NCBI GenBank assembly: GCA_011053095.1
Contig: DRHS01000196.1
Location: 1-58,860, forward strand
Source: Bacteroides sp.
GTDB lineage: Bacteria > Bacteroidota > Bacteroidia > Bacteroidales > SM23-62
Length of the DNA: 58,860 bases
Direction: 5' to 3'
Of the stretch, positions 1 through 8,434 are shown one piece after another (positions within the stretch are counted from its first letter, which is position 1; each line of letters opens with the position of its first letter). Below the pieces are notes generated by a model. The model saw only the letters and a list, made by a program, of their open reading frames with translations. It had not been told where the DNA came from and ran no database searches. The position numbers and the translations under genes are program-made.

Positions 1-189
1 GAGAACAGGCCATCACAGGCTGTTTTCAGATGCCTGGACTGCGGGTATGAGGAGAATGCTGATGTAAATGCAGCGAGAAATATTTTAACCGTCGGACGGA
101 CGGGGCTAGTCTGTCAAGCGAACCGCAGGAGCGGTCGGCAACAGGAACCTGCAGAAAACCGCGAGGGAGTACTGTCCATGGCTTCCTAG
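1..189 (+). CDS. tnpB: IS605-family TnpB, C-terminal fragment cut by the window start
   Basis: Reading from base 1 in frame gives the last 62 residues of a TnpB (OrfB) protein, the RNA-guided nuclease of IS200/IS605 elements. The visible part starts in the zinc ribbon: the second Cys pair is CLDC. It is followed by ADVNAARNIL, the conserved RuvC-III segment that carries a catalytic Asp. The rest is the low-complexity basic tail usual for these proteins, ending in MAS and a TAG stop at 187-189. The 3' end of the gene overlaps the guide-RNA (reRNA) scaffold. The N-terminal part lies outside the window, so it cannot be said whether the full gene is intact or has a TnpA partner. Confidence 0.9.
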   Translation, partial: ENRPSQAVFRCLDCGYEENADVNAARNILTVGRTGLVCQANRRSGRQQEPAENREGVLSMAS

Positions 190-252
190 AAGCCAATGGA
201 ATCCCTTTCTGTTTACGGAAGGGAGGACGTCAACTTTAAACTCATTGGCTTC
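179..252 (+). ncRNA. IS605 right end with reRNA (omegaRNA) 3' scaffold and guide
   Basis: Directly after and overlapping the tnpB stop are two hairpins: TGGCTTC/GAAGCCA (179-185 with 189-195) and TCCCTT/AAGGGA (202-207 with about 218-223). They are followed by GGAGGACGTCAAC (222-234). The pattern GGAATCCC, hairpin, GGGAGGANGTCAA is the usual right end of tnpB elements and the 3' scaffold of their guide RNA. The guide should be the flanking host sequence starting near 234, CTTTAAACTCATTGGCTTCG (234-253). The exact right-end cleavage point is inferred. The RNA probably begins further upstream, inside tnpB. Confidence 0.65.
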
Positions 253-511
253 GGACATTACATTCCATGCAGGACTTGATAACAGCCCCCGTTCTTGCAA
301 TATCCTGTTAATGCTTGATTCGCTGTTTTACTAACCTTGGTTATCAATCAAATGATTTTCTTAATTAAAAATTATCAGAACTTCAGACATAATAAGGATA
401 GTAGACTAATTCACAAAAGAAATTTCCTCTTTAAGCACAAAGACAAAACCGCAACCTTCTGATGCCGAAATGCAACAGAACTGACAAAAACAGGAGATTT
501 ATTCGCAAAAA

Positions 512-540
512 TAGTTTTAACAACCATTTTATTAACTTTG
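512..540 (+). promoter_or_regulatory. Bacteroidetes-type promoter of the TIGR04255 cassette
   Basis: TAACTTTG at 533-540 matches the TAnnTTTG -7 box exactly, with a T-rich -33-like stretch about 19 bases upstream. It lies inside the longest possible reading frame of the downstream gene (an ATG at 462), so it argues that translation starts downstream, at GTG 564. Bases 254-511 between the IS right end and this promoter are AT-rich and show no gene or clear structure. Confidence 0.5.
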
Positions 541-563
541 CAAGTATAATTACTTTAAAACCT

Positions 564-1322
564 GTGACAACAAAAGAATCTCAAAAACCAGCATATCCAC
601 TATTAGAAAATGCCCCAATAGTTGAAGCATTGCTGGACATACAGGTTCAACTCCCTGAAGGAAAAGATTTAAATGCACTTCATAAAGTATTTGATGTAGT
701 AAAAGATAAATATCCAACTGAAAAGAAAAGATTTGCCTTCTCAGGTAAGATTGAATTTAAAGCACAAGAAACACAAGCAAAATCCAGTATATCTGAAACC
801 CAGGTTGATGGGTATTTATTTTATTCTGAAGATAAAACAAAAGTGTTTCAGGCAAGATTAAGTGGCTTTACATTCAATAAGCACAAACCTTATAAAAGCT
901 GGAATGCCTTAAAAAAAGAGGCAAAAGAACTTTGGACATTGTACAAAAAGATAGCCGAGCCTCTTACAATCAATAGGATTGCGTTACGTTATATTAACAA
1001 GATACCGTTGAAAATTCCATTTACTCCGACAAGTTATTTTACAACTTTACCATATCTTGCGAAAGGATTAGATTATGATATGAATAATTTATTTTCTCAA
1101 ATATCAATAATGAATAATCAACTTAATGCAAGAGCCACCATTACCGAAGCTGTTGAACTTACAAATTCAGATACTGCGTTATTCTTATTTGATATAGATG
1201 TTTTCCAGCAAGGAGATTTTGCTGAATCTGAAATCTGGAAAAATTTTGAAAGTTTGCGTGATTTTAAGAATGAAATCTTTTTTAAAAGTATCACAGCTAA
1301 AACATTAAAACTTATTGAATAA
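564..1322 (+). CDS. TIGR04255 family protein
   Basis: About 252 residues. The N-terminal segment PLLENAPIVEALLDIQV is the hallmark of the sporadically distributed TIGR04255 family, whose biochemical role is unknown to me. The family usually runs 240-280 residues, which fits a start at GTG 564. The longer ATG at 462 would add 34 basic residues unlike the family and would span the TAACTTTG promoter box. No signal peptide or membrane segment is seen, so it should be cytoplasmic. It is the first gene of a tight three-gene cassette (8 bases to the next ORF) between an IS605 remnant and tRNA-Ala. Its AT-rich composition differs from the efflux genes beyond the tRNA, suggesting acquisition by transfer. 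Family call is good; function is open. Confidence 0.72.
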   Translation: MTTKESQKPAYPLLENAPIVEALLDIQVQLPEGKDLNALHKVFDVVKDKYPTEKKRFAFSGKIEFKAQETQAKSSISETQVDGYLFYSEDKTKVFQARLSGFTFNKHKPYKSWNALKKEAKELWTLYKKIAEPLTINRIALRYINKIPLKIPFTPTSYFTTLPYLAKGLDYDMNNLFSQISIMNNQLNARATITEAVELTNSDTALFLFDIDVFQQGDFAESEIWKNFESLRDFKNEIFFKSITAKTLKLIE

Positions 1323-1330
1323 AAATACGA

Positions 1331-1813
1331 ATGAGAGAAGTAATTTTAAAAGAGAAATTGTTAACAAAATTTTCTCGATTTTCAAATTTTAATCTGACAC
1401 AGATACCTCCATACTTGTTTCTGAGATCATTTGACCACAGAGGTGTAGTTGATAGTTTGGAAGAAATATATTGGATCAGGGAAAATGTGATTTTTAATCT
1501 CACTTGTAGCCCTGCCTTAACACATAGAGAAAACAATATAGCAGCAAGATTTAGTCAATTAGCTTCCGAAGTTATTGAAGATTGTATGATGGTTTCATCA
1601 CCTACCAAAATTGCATTGCACCCTTCTTATCAAGAAATTATTGGAATGGGTAAAAAAGCATTACCGCTTCTTATAAAAAAATTAGATGAAACTCCAATTT
1701 TCTGGTTTTGGGCATGTGAAGCCATTGCCGGAATAAACCCTGTCCCCAAATCTCATAGAGGCAATATCCCCGAAATGGTCAAGGATTGGAAAAAATGGGC
1801 TAATACCTATTAA
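1331..1813 (+). CDS. Conserved small HEAT-like protein, second gene of cassette
   Basis: 160 residues with no signal peptide or membrane helix. The C-terminal half (SSPTKIALHPSYQEIIGMG, then ALPLLIKKL, WFWACEAIAGINPVP and a final WKKWA segment) matches a widespread small-protein pattern I recognise: S..IA.HP.Y..IIG.G..A.PLIL, then WF.AL.AITG..PVP, then W..WG. It resembles a single HEAT-type helical repeat pair and in other genomes is often found next to a DUF7689 gene, as here. No catalytic residues are apparent, so a binding or partner role is more likely than an enzyme, but that is inference. It starts 8 bases after the TIGR04255 gene and its stop almost touches the next ATG (TAATATG). Confidence 0.6.
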   Translation: MREVILKEKLLTKFSRFSNFNLTQIPPYLFLRSFDHRGVVDSLEEIYWIRENVIFNLTCSPALTHRENNIAARFSQLASEVIEDCMMVSSPTKIALHPSYQEIIGMGKKALPLLIKKLDETPIFWFWACEAIAGINPVPKSHRGNIPEMVKDWKKWANTY

Positions 1814-1814
1814 T

Positions 1815-2411
1815 ATGCCTGATTATGACTCCTTCATTGAATCATGTTTCCCCCACATATCAAGTTATAATATTAAAAGTCCCATAGACTATAAGTATAA
1901 CTGCATTGCTTTTGCTGCAAATGATACTACAAAATGGTGGTGGCCGAAAGCCCCTTATTATTGGCCACCAGATGTACCTGAAAAAGAAGATTTAGCCTCC
2001 TTTATCGCTTGCTATGAATCCTTAGGATACGTTGTATGTGGATTAAACAGCAAGTATAAAAAGTGTTATGAAAAGGTTGCACTATTTGTTGACTCCTACG
2101 GTAACCCGACACATGCTGCAAAACAAGATGCTGAAAATAAAGGGATTTGGAAAAGTAAATTAGGCAAATACAAAGACATTGAACATACTTTAAAAGATAT
2201 TAGCGGAACTTATAATCAATACAGTTACGGTAATGTAGCGATAATTTTAAAGCGAAAAGTAAAACGAGTATTTAAAATAAATCGGCCATCCTTTTTGAAG
2301 AATTGGAAGCAGTCGTTTCCAAAGAAAAAAGGAAATTTGTTACGAATGGTGATATCAATTAATAATGGAATACATAATCAGGTTCGACTCCCCGCAGGAA
2401 TTGTTAGTTAG
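1815..2411 (+). CDS. DUF7689-type protein, third gene of cassette
   Basis: 198 residues. The region of about residues 25-150 carries YNCIAFAANDTTKWWWP, YWPPDVP, LGYVVCG, EKVALFVDSYG, PTHAAKQ, GIWKSKLG, DIEHTL and YG. This is the ordered motif string of the DUF7689 family (NCIAWA..D...WWWP ... THAA.Q ... G.W.SKLG ... DI.H). The conserved Cys, His and Trp residues suggest a papain-like or NlpC-like hydrolase fold, but this is a guess. The last 45 residues (basic, from VFKINRPSF) go beyond the family's usual end and may be a chance extension into non-coding sequence. It follows the HEAT-like gene with one base between, so the two are surely co-transcribed. Confidence 0.62.
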   Translation: MPDYDSFIESCFPHISSYNIKSPIDYKYNCIAFAANDTTKWWWPKAPYYWPPDVPEKEDLASFIACYESLGYVVCGLNSKYKKCYEKVALFVDSYGNPTHAAKQDAENKGIWKSKLGKYKDIEHTLKDISGTYNQYSYGNVAIILKRKVKRVFKINRPSFLKNWKQSFPKKKGNLLRMVISINNGIHNQVRLPAGIVS

Positions 2412-2486
2412 TTTACTATGTGTCGTAGCAGATTCTCCTCTATTTAAATCAAAAACCAATATCACTTTTGTCTCAAATCGTGTATC

Positions 2487-2524
2487 AAAAAAAAAGCAGC
2501 TACAATGAATCACTGTAACTGCTT
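2487..2524 (-). terminator. Rho-independent terminator downstream of tRNA-Ala
   Basis: Read on the minus strand: AAGCAGTTACA, a nine-base loop, then TGTAGCTGCTT (11 pairs, one of them G-U) running into a T-run of about nine (2487-2495). It sits 10 bases past the tRNA discriminator base and ends the tRNA transcript before it can enter the cassette from the opposite side. Confidence 0.75.
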
Positions 2525-2534
2525 GATAATGAAG

Positions 2535-2608
2535 TGGAGATAAGGAGAGTCGAACTCCTGACCTCGTGACTGCCAGTCACGCGCTCTAGCCAACTGAGCT
2601 ATATCCCC
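2535..2608 (-). tRNA. tRNA-Ala (anticodon GGC)
   Basis: 74 bases fold as a full cloverleaf: acceptor GGGGATA/TATCTCC, D stem GCTC/GAGC, anticodon stem CGTGA/TCACG with loop CTGGCAG (anticodon GGC at 2572-2574), and T arm AGGAG-TTCGACT-CTCCT, with discriminator A. The acceptor contains a G3-U70 pair, the main alanine identity element, which confirms the assignment. The 3' CCA is not encoded. The 3' end points toward the accessory cassette and IS605 remnant, a common position for acquired DNA. Confidence 0.95.
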
Positions 2609-2639
2609 GTGAATGTGTGCTGTGTTTTATTCAGCGCTG

Positions 2640-2647
2640 CAAATATA
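2640..2647 (-). promoter_or_regulatory. Probable -7 box of the tRNA-Ala promoter
   Basis: On the minus strand TATATTTG matches TAnnTTTG and lies about 31 bases before the mature tRNA 5' end, just past the stop codon of the efflux gene. No convincing -33 element is seen. Confidence 0.45.
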
Positions 2648-2662
2648 TATAAAAAACGAAAT

Positions 2663-3967
2663 CTATCCGGATTCAGCCGATGTGTTTTCCATCAGGAATC
2701 CTCCCGTCAATCGTGTGAGGGATGTACGGGATCCGATCAGGTTGTAAATGGCCTCAAGCCTTCGCAGGGCGGAGGTAAGGTATATCAACTGTATATCCCT
2801 GTATTCAAAGGAACTAATGGCACCTGAGCGGAATTTTTCATCGGCAATTGACATGTTCAGTTCAGCTGCCTCGATGCTCTCATTTGCCACATCCAGCAGG
2901 GCTACCCGAATACTGTAGAAATCATACAGGTTGAGCAGTTCATTCATCAGGGCATGTTCCATCTGTTCAATTTCCACATTGGCTATTTCTTCGTTGATCT
3001 TTTCGACCTCGATGGCCCTCCTGCGAGTCCCCCCGGAATAGATATCCCAGGAAAGTCTGAGATTCCCGTAAGTTGACAGGGCGTCTGTGCTTCCGATGAA
3101 TTGCTCCGAGCCAAGGTTCTCGTCCAGTCCGGTCGAAAGGCTCAGGGAGGGATAAAGGGCACTTTTCTTCAAGTCTATCTCTTTCTTCTGGAGTTGTAGA
3201 TTGGTATACTGGTTAGTGAGTGTCTGGTTGTTGGCTGTCATTTTTGCGCTGAGATCAGAAAGCACATACCGTGTAGTATCGGGCTCAAACGGATCCTCGA
3301 AGTTCCACATGACGGCCGGGTCAATCCCGAGAAGGAAATTCAGGTTACGGATGGAAATGCGTACCCGGACCTCCTGGGTCATGAATAGTGCCTTGTCGTT
3401 CAGGTAAACGTTTTTAGCTTGCAGCACATTATAGGTGACCGTACCTCCAAAGTTGTACCGGACCGTTTCATAATCATAGCGGTCTTTTGACAGGGTCATC
3501 ACGGTTTCGATCACTTTCAGGTTCTCCCTTTGGAGTAGTACATTATAGTAGGCCATGATCACATCCTCGATGGTGGTTTCAACCACAACACCCAACCTCC
3601 CCCTGGACAGCTCTTCCAGACCCTCAAGCTTTTCCTTGGTGAAGTTCACCCGGAATCCGTCGAAAATGCTCCAATCCAGGCCTACCCCTGCCCGCAACCT
3701 GTTTGTGGATCTGCTATCGTTGAAATTATAGGTATTTATTGAGCTTGCATCAAATCCGATGCCGGGGTACCGGCCGGCTGTTCCCCAGTTATTATTGATA
3801 CCTGTAATCTCAACATCTGACTCTGAAATACGGATTCCGTAATTGTATTCCAGTGCTATTTCAATCGCTGAAGATAATGTAAGGCTTTCAGTCTGTGCAG
3901 AAATTAATGCCGTGGAGAAAATGGCCAGGACAGCTGCCAGCTGATATTTTAAAATTTTATTTCTCAT
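2663..3967 (-). CDS. TolC-family outer membrane efflux channel
   Basis: 434 residues from the chosen start. It is the outer membrane factor of a tripartite pump, forming a trimeric channel through the outer membrane and periplasm. The start is placed at MRNKILKYQLAAVL, a typical Sec signal peptide ending ISAQ. A longer frame (start at 4045) would overlap the pump gene and put extra residues before the signal. The mature part begins LTLSSAIEIALEYNYGI and has the long helical repeats with ALNxN/L-type spacing usual for OEP proteins (for example ELLNLYDFYSIR and RLTRLTG-like C-terminal text). It is the last gene of the operon, 10 bases after the RND gene. Substrate is unknown. Confidence 0.9.
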   Translation of the reverse strand: MRNKILKYQLAAVLAIFSTALISAQTESLTLSSAIEIALEYNYGIRISESDVEITGINNNWGTAGRYPGIGFDASSINTYNFNDSRSTNRLRAGVGLDWSIFDGFRVNFTKEKLEGLEELSRGRLGVVVETTIEDVIMAYYNVLLQRENLKVIETVMTLSKDRYDYETVRYNFGGTVTYNVLQAKNVYLNDKALFMTQEVRVRISIRNLNFLLGIDPAVMWNFEDPFEPDTTRYVLSDLSAKMTANNQTLTNQYTNLQLQKKEIDLKKSALYPSLSLSTGLDENLGSEQFIGSTDALSTYGNLRLSWDIYSGGTRRRAIEVEKINEEIANVEIEQMEHALMNELLNLYDFYSIRVALLDVANESIEAAELNMSIADEKFRSGAISSFEYRDIQLIYLTSALRRLEAIYNLIGSRTSLTRLTGGFLMENTSAESG

Positions 3968-3977
3968 CTGAACATTT

Positions 3978-6900
3978 TTACTCTGTTGATTCATTAGATT
4001 CCGGAGCAATAGAATCCACTCCAGGATCTTCCTGGTTTTTCCCATTTGAATCCAGCAATAGTTTTCTCCTATGGTGAATGACCGCTGCAGCCATATCTTC
4101 TCTTTCGGGCCTTACACCTGTCCACAGGGCTCTTGAGAACACCCTGAAATCATTTACCAGCATTATCAGTATGGGGAAGAAGATCAGGATAAATATAGTC
4201 CCGATAGCCACCCCGTATGCAAGACTGATTGCCATTGGAATAAGGAACTGTGCCTGCACGCTTTTTTCAAGGATAATGGGAAAGAGTCCCACACTGGTAG
4301 TAATGGAAGTCAGAATGATGGGGCGTAGCCTTACCTTCCCGGCCTCCACAATGGCATCATGCACTTTTTTACCCTGAACCAGCAATCTATCGTATTTGGA
4401 GAGAAAAACAATTGCATCGTTTATGATAACACCGGTCAGGGCTACCATCCCCCAGAGGCTCATAATAGACAGAGGTTTCCCGTGGATCCCGTGTCCCCAG
4501 AAAACTCCCAGCATTGAAATAGGGATCATTGCAATGATGATAAAGGTCTGGCTGACGCTTCTGAAGTGAACCATCAGAAGCAGTACAATGATGATAAAGG
4601 CTACCCCAAAATAACCGTATACTTTTGTTATGGCTTCCCGGCTGTATCTTTGTTGGCCATGGTACATAAAACGTATACCGGCAAACTGAGAAAGTATATC
4701 AGGCATTATATTCATTTCAATGCTCTCAATAATTTCAGGAACTGAGGCATAAGGATCAACTGTTTCCGCTTCAACCCTCACTTCCCTGTTACCATTGTAA
4801 CGGTTTATTGCTACCGGACCTCTTTCCATATGATAATCGGCCAGCTCAATAAGGGGGTATTCCCCGGAAGGGGTTTTAATCTTCATTTTCTCCATCTGTC
4901 CCAGGGTAAGTCGGTCTTCCATCGGATAGCGCACCCATACTCTCAGTTCATCCCTGCCTTCCTGAAGCCGTTGTGCCTGTCCCCCGTAAAATCCAAGCCT
5001 GACCTGCCTTGCAATGGTCTGTTCATCAAGTCCCAGGAAATATGCTTTGGGTTTCAGTGTTAATCTTATTTCCTGTTTGCCCAGGGCAACATTTTCAGTG
5101 ATGTTTTTAAGCTGTGGCATTTCATGTAGTCTTGTCATGAGATAGGTTTTAGCCTCTTCAAGTTCTGCCAGGTTTTTGGACATCAGTCCAACCGAAACCG
5201 GTGACCCCCATCTGTTTCGTCCGCCAACTGTGAATTTCAGAGCTTCCGGCACTGGACCAATTTTCTCACGCACCATATTTGCTATATCGAATCCTGCAAT
5301 CGGCAATCCTTCGAGATCCCTTGGGTAGACACGAATACTGCCGGCATGGGCCCCGGATTCCTGTCCCCTGAAAGCAGAACCGAGGGTGGATTGTACTCTC
5401 TCAATAATTTCTCCCTCCTCTTCCAATTGCAGCTTCAGGTCTTCATTTACTTCCCAAATTGTCTTCTCAAACTTTCTGAGCATTGCCACAGTTTGCTTTT
5501 CCCCATCGCCCGGTGTAAAAGCAATATTGATCTCAAAGCTGTCAAAATCAACCATCGGGTAGTAAGTGTTTTTGATAAATCCACCCAGATACAATCCGGC
5601 TGTAATAAGAAATAGTGCAATAGGAACAGCTATCATTGCATGCCTCCATTTGAGCAGCCATATCAGCATATGGTGGTAGATCCGCTCACGCAGCCATACC
5701 ATAAACCCTTCAAAATACTTTTTGATTCCTGGCCGCTTGGACTGCAGGTTTCTTCTTCTGAGTACTTTCGGATTCGACAGGTGTGCGGGAAGCACAAAGA
5801 ATGCTTCGAACAGAGAAAAGAAAAGGCTTCCAATAACCACTATTGCAAGGTCAACCATCATTTCCATGGAAGTTCCGACCAGGAACAATAATGGAGAAAA
5901 AGCAATGATGGTAGTGGTAACGGAAGTAAGTACAGCAGGATAAACCTCCATCGTGCCATCTACTGCTGCACGGGCAGGACTTTTCCCCCGTTCAAAGTGC
6001 AGGTATATGTTTTCTGCAATTACGATTCCGTCATCCACAAGTATCCCGATTACCAGGATCATCCCCTGCAGGGACATCATATTTACTGTAACCCCGTAGA
6101 AATATGCGAAAACGAACATGGCCAGGAAACTGAACGGGATCCCCCACGATACCCACAATGATAATCGGATGCTCAGGAACATCGAAAGCACGAGTACAAC
6201 CAGGAACAGTCCAATCATACCATTCCTGGTCAGAAGATTCAATCGACTGTTGAGTATATCAAGAAAAGCCCTGGACATACTCAGTTCCACACCGGAATTT
6301 TTTGCATTGAAATCCTCCATATAATCCAGTACAAAATCAGTAATGGCCTCCAGATCTTCTTCAGGCAGTTTTTCCACTCTTATAGAAACAGAGGTTTTGC
6401 CATTTATCCATGATTTCCTTGATGTTTCGGCAAATTTTTTCTTGACTTCTGCAACATCCCTTATCCGTATATAGCTCCCGTCTGACTGTCCCCTGATTAT
6501 GATATTCCCGATCTTGTTGGGATCCGTAGACCTGGAACGGAGCCTGATTAGCAATTCCTCGTCCTCCGACCGTATTTGTCCCCCGGAAACATCCTGGTTG
6601 TTTGCCTGAATCGCAGATATTATGTCCTGGTGGGTCAGGTTATATCTCAACAGTTCTTCTTCCTGGATCTCGACTGAAATTTCAGGCTGGGGATAACCCG
6701 AAAGCGTGATCTGGCTCATTACCCCGGAGTTGAAAAAATCTTCTTCAATCCTCTGAGCATATTCTTTCAGCGCCATAAGATCCACCTCGGCTCCTTCAAT
6801 TGGGGCAAGGTTCATATACAGGGCTGGAGCTCGTGATCTGCGCTTCGCGACGATTGGCCTCTCCGCAGCGGTTGGTAAAGCTGATATACCGTCTACGGCA

Positions 6901-7232
6901 TTCTTTACTTCAATAAGTACCTCATCAATACTATACTCGCCGGTCGTTTCGAGTGAGACCGAAGACCGGTTTTCCACTGAGGTGGATGTAATTTCCTTTA
7001 TTCCAATCAATCCCCGTACAGCCTCTTCAATCCTGGAAGTAACCCCTTCTTCCATCTCAATCGGGGAAGCTCCGGGGTAAAAAACGGAAATCGTGATAAA
7101 ACGGCTTTCTGTTTCCGGGAAAAATGATTTTTTCATTGAGGTGTAGGCATATACACCTGCAAGGATCACAAAGAATATTGCCAGGTTGGCATAGATGGGA
7201 TATTGAACGAATTTTTCTACAAGCTTTCTCAT
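3978..7232 (-). CDS. RND-family efflux transporter, inner-membrane pump
   Basis: 1084 residues, the usual AcrB/HAE-1 length. It starts MRKLVEKFVQYPIYANLAIFF (TM1), followed by the periplasmic porter region. TM4 carries GILVDDGIVIAEN, keeping the two proton-relay Asp residues. The second half repeats the layout, with TM10 reading GVIINDAIVFLSK, where AcrB-type pumps carry an essential Lys; here the position appears to be Asn/Asp. That change is common in the divergent RND groups of Bacteroidetes and may alter proton coupling. The C-terminal tail (about 50 residues, charged) is cytoplasmic. It lies 17 bases after the adaptor gene and 10 before the TolC gene. The exported compound cannot be read from sequence. 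Confidence 0.93.
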   Translation of the reverse strand: MRKLVEKFVQYPIYANLAIFFVILAGVYAYTSMKKSFFPETESRFITISVFYPGASPIEMEEGVTSRIEEAVRGLIGIKEITSTSVENRSSVSLETTGEYSIDEVLIEVKNAVDGISALPTAAERPIVAKRRSRAPALYMNLAPIEGAEVDLMALKEYAQRIEEDFFNSGVMSQITLSGYPQPEISVEIQEEELLRYNLTHQDIISAIQANNQDVSGGQIRSEDEELLIRLRSRSTDPNKIGNIIIRGQSDGSYIRIRDVAEVKKKFAETSRKSWINGKTSVSIRVEKLPEEDLEAITDFVLDYMEDFNAKNSGVELSMSRAFLDILNSRLNLLTRNGMIGLFLVVLVLSMFLSIRLSLWVSWGIPFSFLAMFVFAYFYGVTVNMMSLQGMILVIGILVDDGIVIAENIYLHFERGKSPARAAVDGTMEVYPAVLTSVTTTIIAFSPLLFLVGTSMEMMVDLAIVVIGSLFFSLFEAFFVLPAHLSNPKVLRRRNLQSKRPGIKKYFEGFMVWLRERIYHHMLIWLLKWRHAMIAVPIALFLITAGLYLGGFIKNTYYPMVDFDSFEINIAFTPGDGEKQTVAMLRKFEKTIWEVNEDLKLQLEEEGEIIERVQSTLGSAFRGQESGAHAGSIRVYPRDLEGLPIAGFDIANMVREKIGPVPEALKFTVGGRNRWGSPVSVGLMSKNLAELEEAKTYLMTRLHEMPQLKNITENVALGKQEIRLTLKPKAYFLGLDEQTIARQVRLGFYGGQAQRLQEGRDELRVWVRYPMEDRLTLGQMEKMKIKTPSGEYPLIELADYHMERGPVAINRYNGNREVRVEAETVDPYASVPEIIESIEMNIMPDILSQFAGIRFMYHGQQRYSREAITKVYGYFGVAFIIIVLLLMVHFRSVSQTFIIIAMIPISMLGVFWGHGIHGKPLSIMSLWGMVALTGVIINDAIVFLSKYDRLLVQGKKVHDAIVEAGKVRLRPIILTSITTSVGLFPIILEKSVQAQFLIPMAISLAYGVAIGTIFILIFFPILIMLVNDFRVFSRALWTGVRPEREDMAAAVIHHRRKLLLDSNGKNQEDPGVDSIAPESNESTE

Positions 7233-7249
7233 AATCAGGAGTTTCCAGC

Positions 7250-8434
7250 TTAATTAGATGTTTCGGGGTCAGGTCTCTTTTCTATACCAGGGGCCGATCC
7301 TCCTTCTCCCAGCCTTTCAACCAGGGTGCCTTCCAGTACATTTATAAGGGGTTGCATTACAAGTATCTCACCCACTTCCAGTCCATTTATCAGCATGGTT
7401 TTTTCGTTCACCTTGATGATAGTTACCAGTCTCTTTTCAAGCCTGTTGTCAACGATCACAAATACTTCATCGGTATTGAAAAAAATATTCCTGGGTACTT
7501 CCATTACTCCATCGACCGGATGCCCTGGAAATTCAGCCCGGTAATATTCCCCCGCAAGAAGGGATCCGGATTTATGGTTGTTCAGCAGAACGAAGATGCC
7601 CTGTGACTGGGTATTGGGATCAACAAACTGGCTTTTGCGAACGACTTTCCCATCCCATTTCATTCCCATTTTATCCGCATGAACAATCACCCTGTCACCA
7701 ATCTTTATCCATCCGGCATCAAAACGATCCAGGGCTACCTCTAACTCCAGTTCATCCGTTTTTATGGCCCTTGCCACCCGACCTCCCATGTTTGTATAGG
7801 AACCTACTTCCATATTCACCTGAGTGAATGTACCGGTAAAAGGCGCTACCACAGTCCGCCTGCTCAATTGCAGTTCATCTTTGCGAATGTTATAGTACTG
7901 GCTGAGAACATTGCGGCTGGTCAGGAAAATTTTCAGTTTCTCGTCCTCAACTTCCGGAAATTGCGGAAGTGGATCATCAAGACTGATAGAGGAGAAAAAC
8001 TCCATATACCCCTCTTCATAATCGGAAAAATCAATCCTTAAATCGGGCAGCAGGTTTGCAAGGGTATTCAGGAACCGGGCCTTGCTTGCTTTAAGGGCCA
8101 GTTCTGCTTCATCCGGGTAAACCACAAAAAGCACATCCCCTTTGGAGAACCTGCCTCCCTTTTTGAGGGATACTTCACCCTGCTGGATTCTACCGGCAGC
8201 TTCTGCAATAATATCCACCTCAGCAACAGATGTCAGTCTTCCCGGCTCTGATACAGAGGATAGTACCTTGGTATATTCAACCGATTGAGCTTTGACATAC
8301 CTCTTGGCTTCAACGGATGGCCTGCTTTTGAGATCTTCTTTCTGATTGGCCAGGAATTTCATTAAGCCGTAGGCCATACCTACAATAAATATAAAAGCCG
8401 CGACAATGACTATCCTGCGGTCGATTTTTCTCAT
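7250..8434 (-). CDS. RND efflux periplasmic adaptor (HlyD/MFP family)
   Basis: 394 residues. An N-terminal membrane anchor (VIVAAFIFIVGMAYGLMKFL, residues 9-28) is followed by a split biotinyl-lipoyl domain (VAEVDIIAEAAGRIQQGEV, and VVAPFTGTFTQVNMEVGSY after the helical hairpin), a beta-barrel domain and a membrane-proximal domain ending near residue 380. This is the standard adaptor that bridges an RND pump and a TolC channel. It is the first gene of the minus-strand operon adaptor-pump-channel. No uncleaved lipobox is seen, so it is anchored by the N-terminal helix. The 238 bases upstream (8435-8672) hold the terminator of the preceding gene and no clear -7 box. Confidence 0.92.
   Translation of the reverse strand: MRKIDRRIVIVAAFIFIVGMAYGLMKFLANQKEDLKSRPSVEAKRYVKAQSVEYTKVLSSVSEPGRLTSVAEVDIIAEAAGRIQQGEVSLKKGGRFSKGDVLFVVYPDEAELALKASKARFLNTLANLLPDLRIDFSDYEEGYMEFFSSISLDDPLPQFPEVEDEKLKIFLTSRNVLSQYYNIRKDELQLSRRTVVAPFTGTFTQVNMEVGSYTNMGGRVARAIKTDELELEVALDRFDAGWIKIGDRVIVHADKMGMKWDGKVVRKSQFVDPNTQSQGIFVLLNNHKSGSLLAGEYYRAEFPGHPVDGVMEVPRNIFFNTDEVFVIVDNRLEKRLVTIIKVNEKTMLINGLEVGEILVMQPLINVLEGTLVERLGEGGSAPGIEKRPDPETSN

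Noticed and set aside
106-300. Minus-strand ORF of 64 codons across the IS605 right end
   Set aside because: It is antisense to the tnpB end and the reRNA scaffold, matches no family I know, and the tnpB frame explains the sequence.
2376-2400. GGTTCGACTCC resembling a tRNA T arm, possibly an attachment-site remnant
   Set aside because: It is in inverted orientation to the adjacent tRNA-Ala and lacks the acceptor part, so it does not form a direct-repeat att pair. Only about 10 bases are shared.
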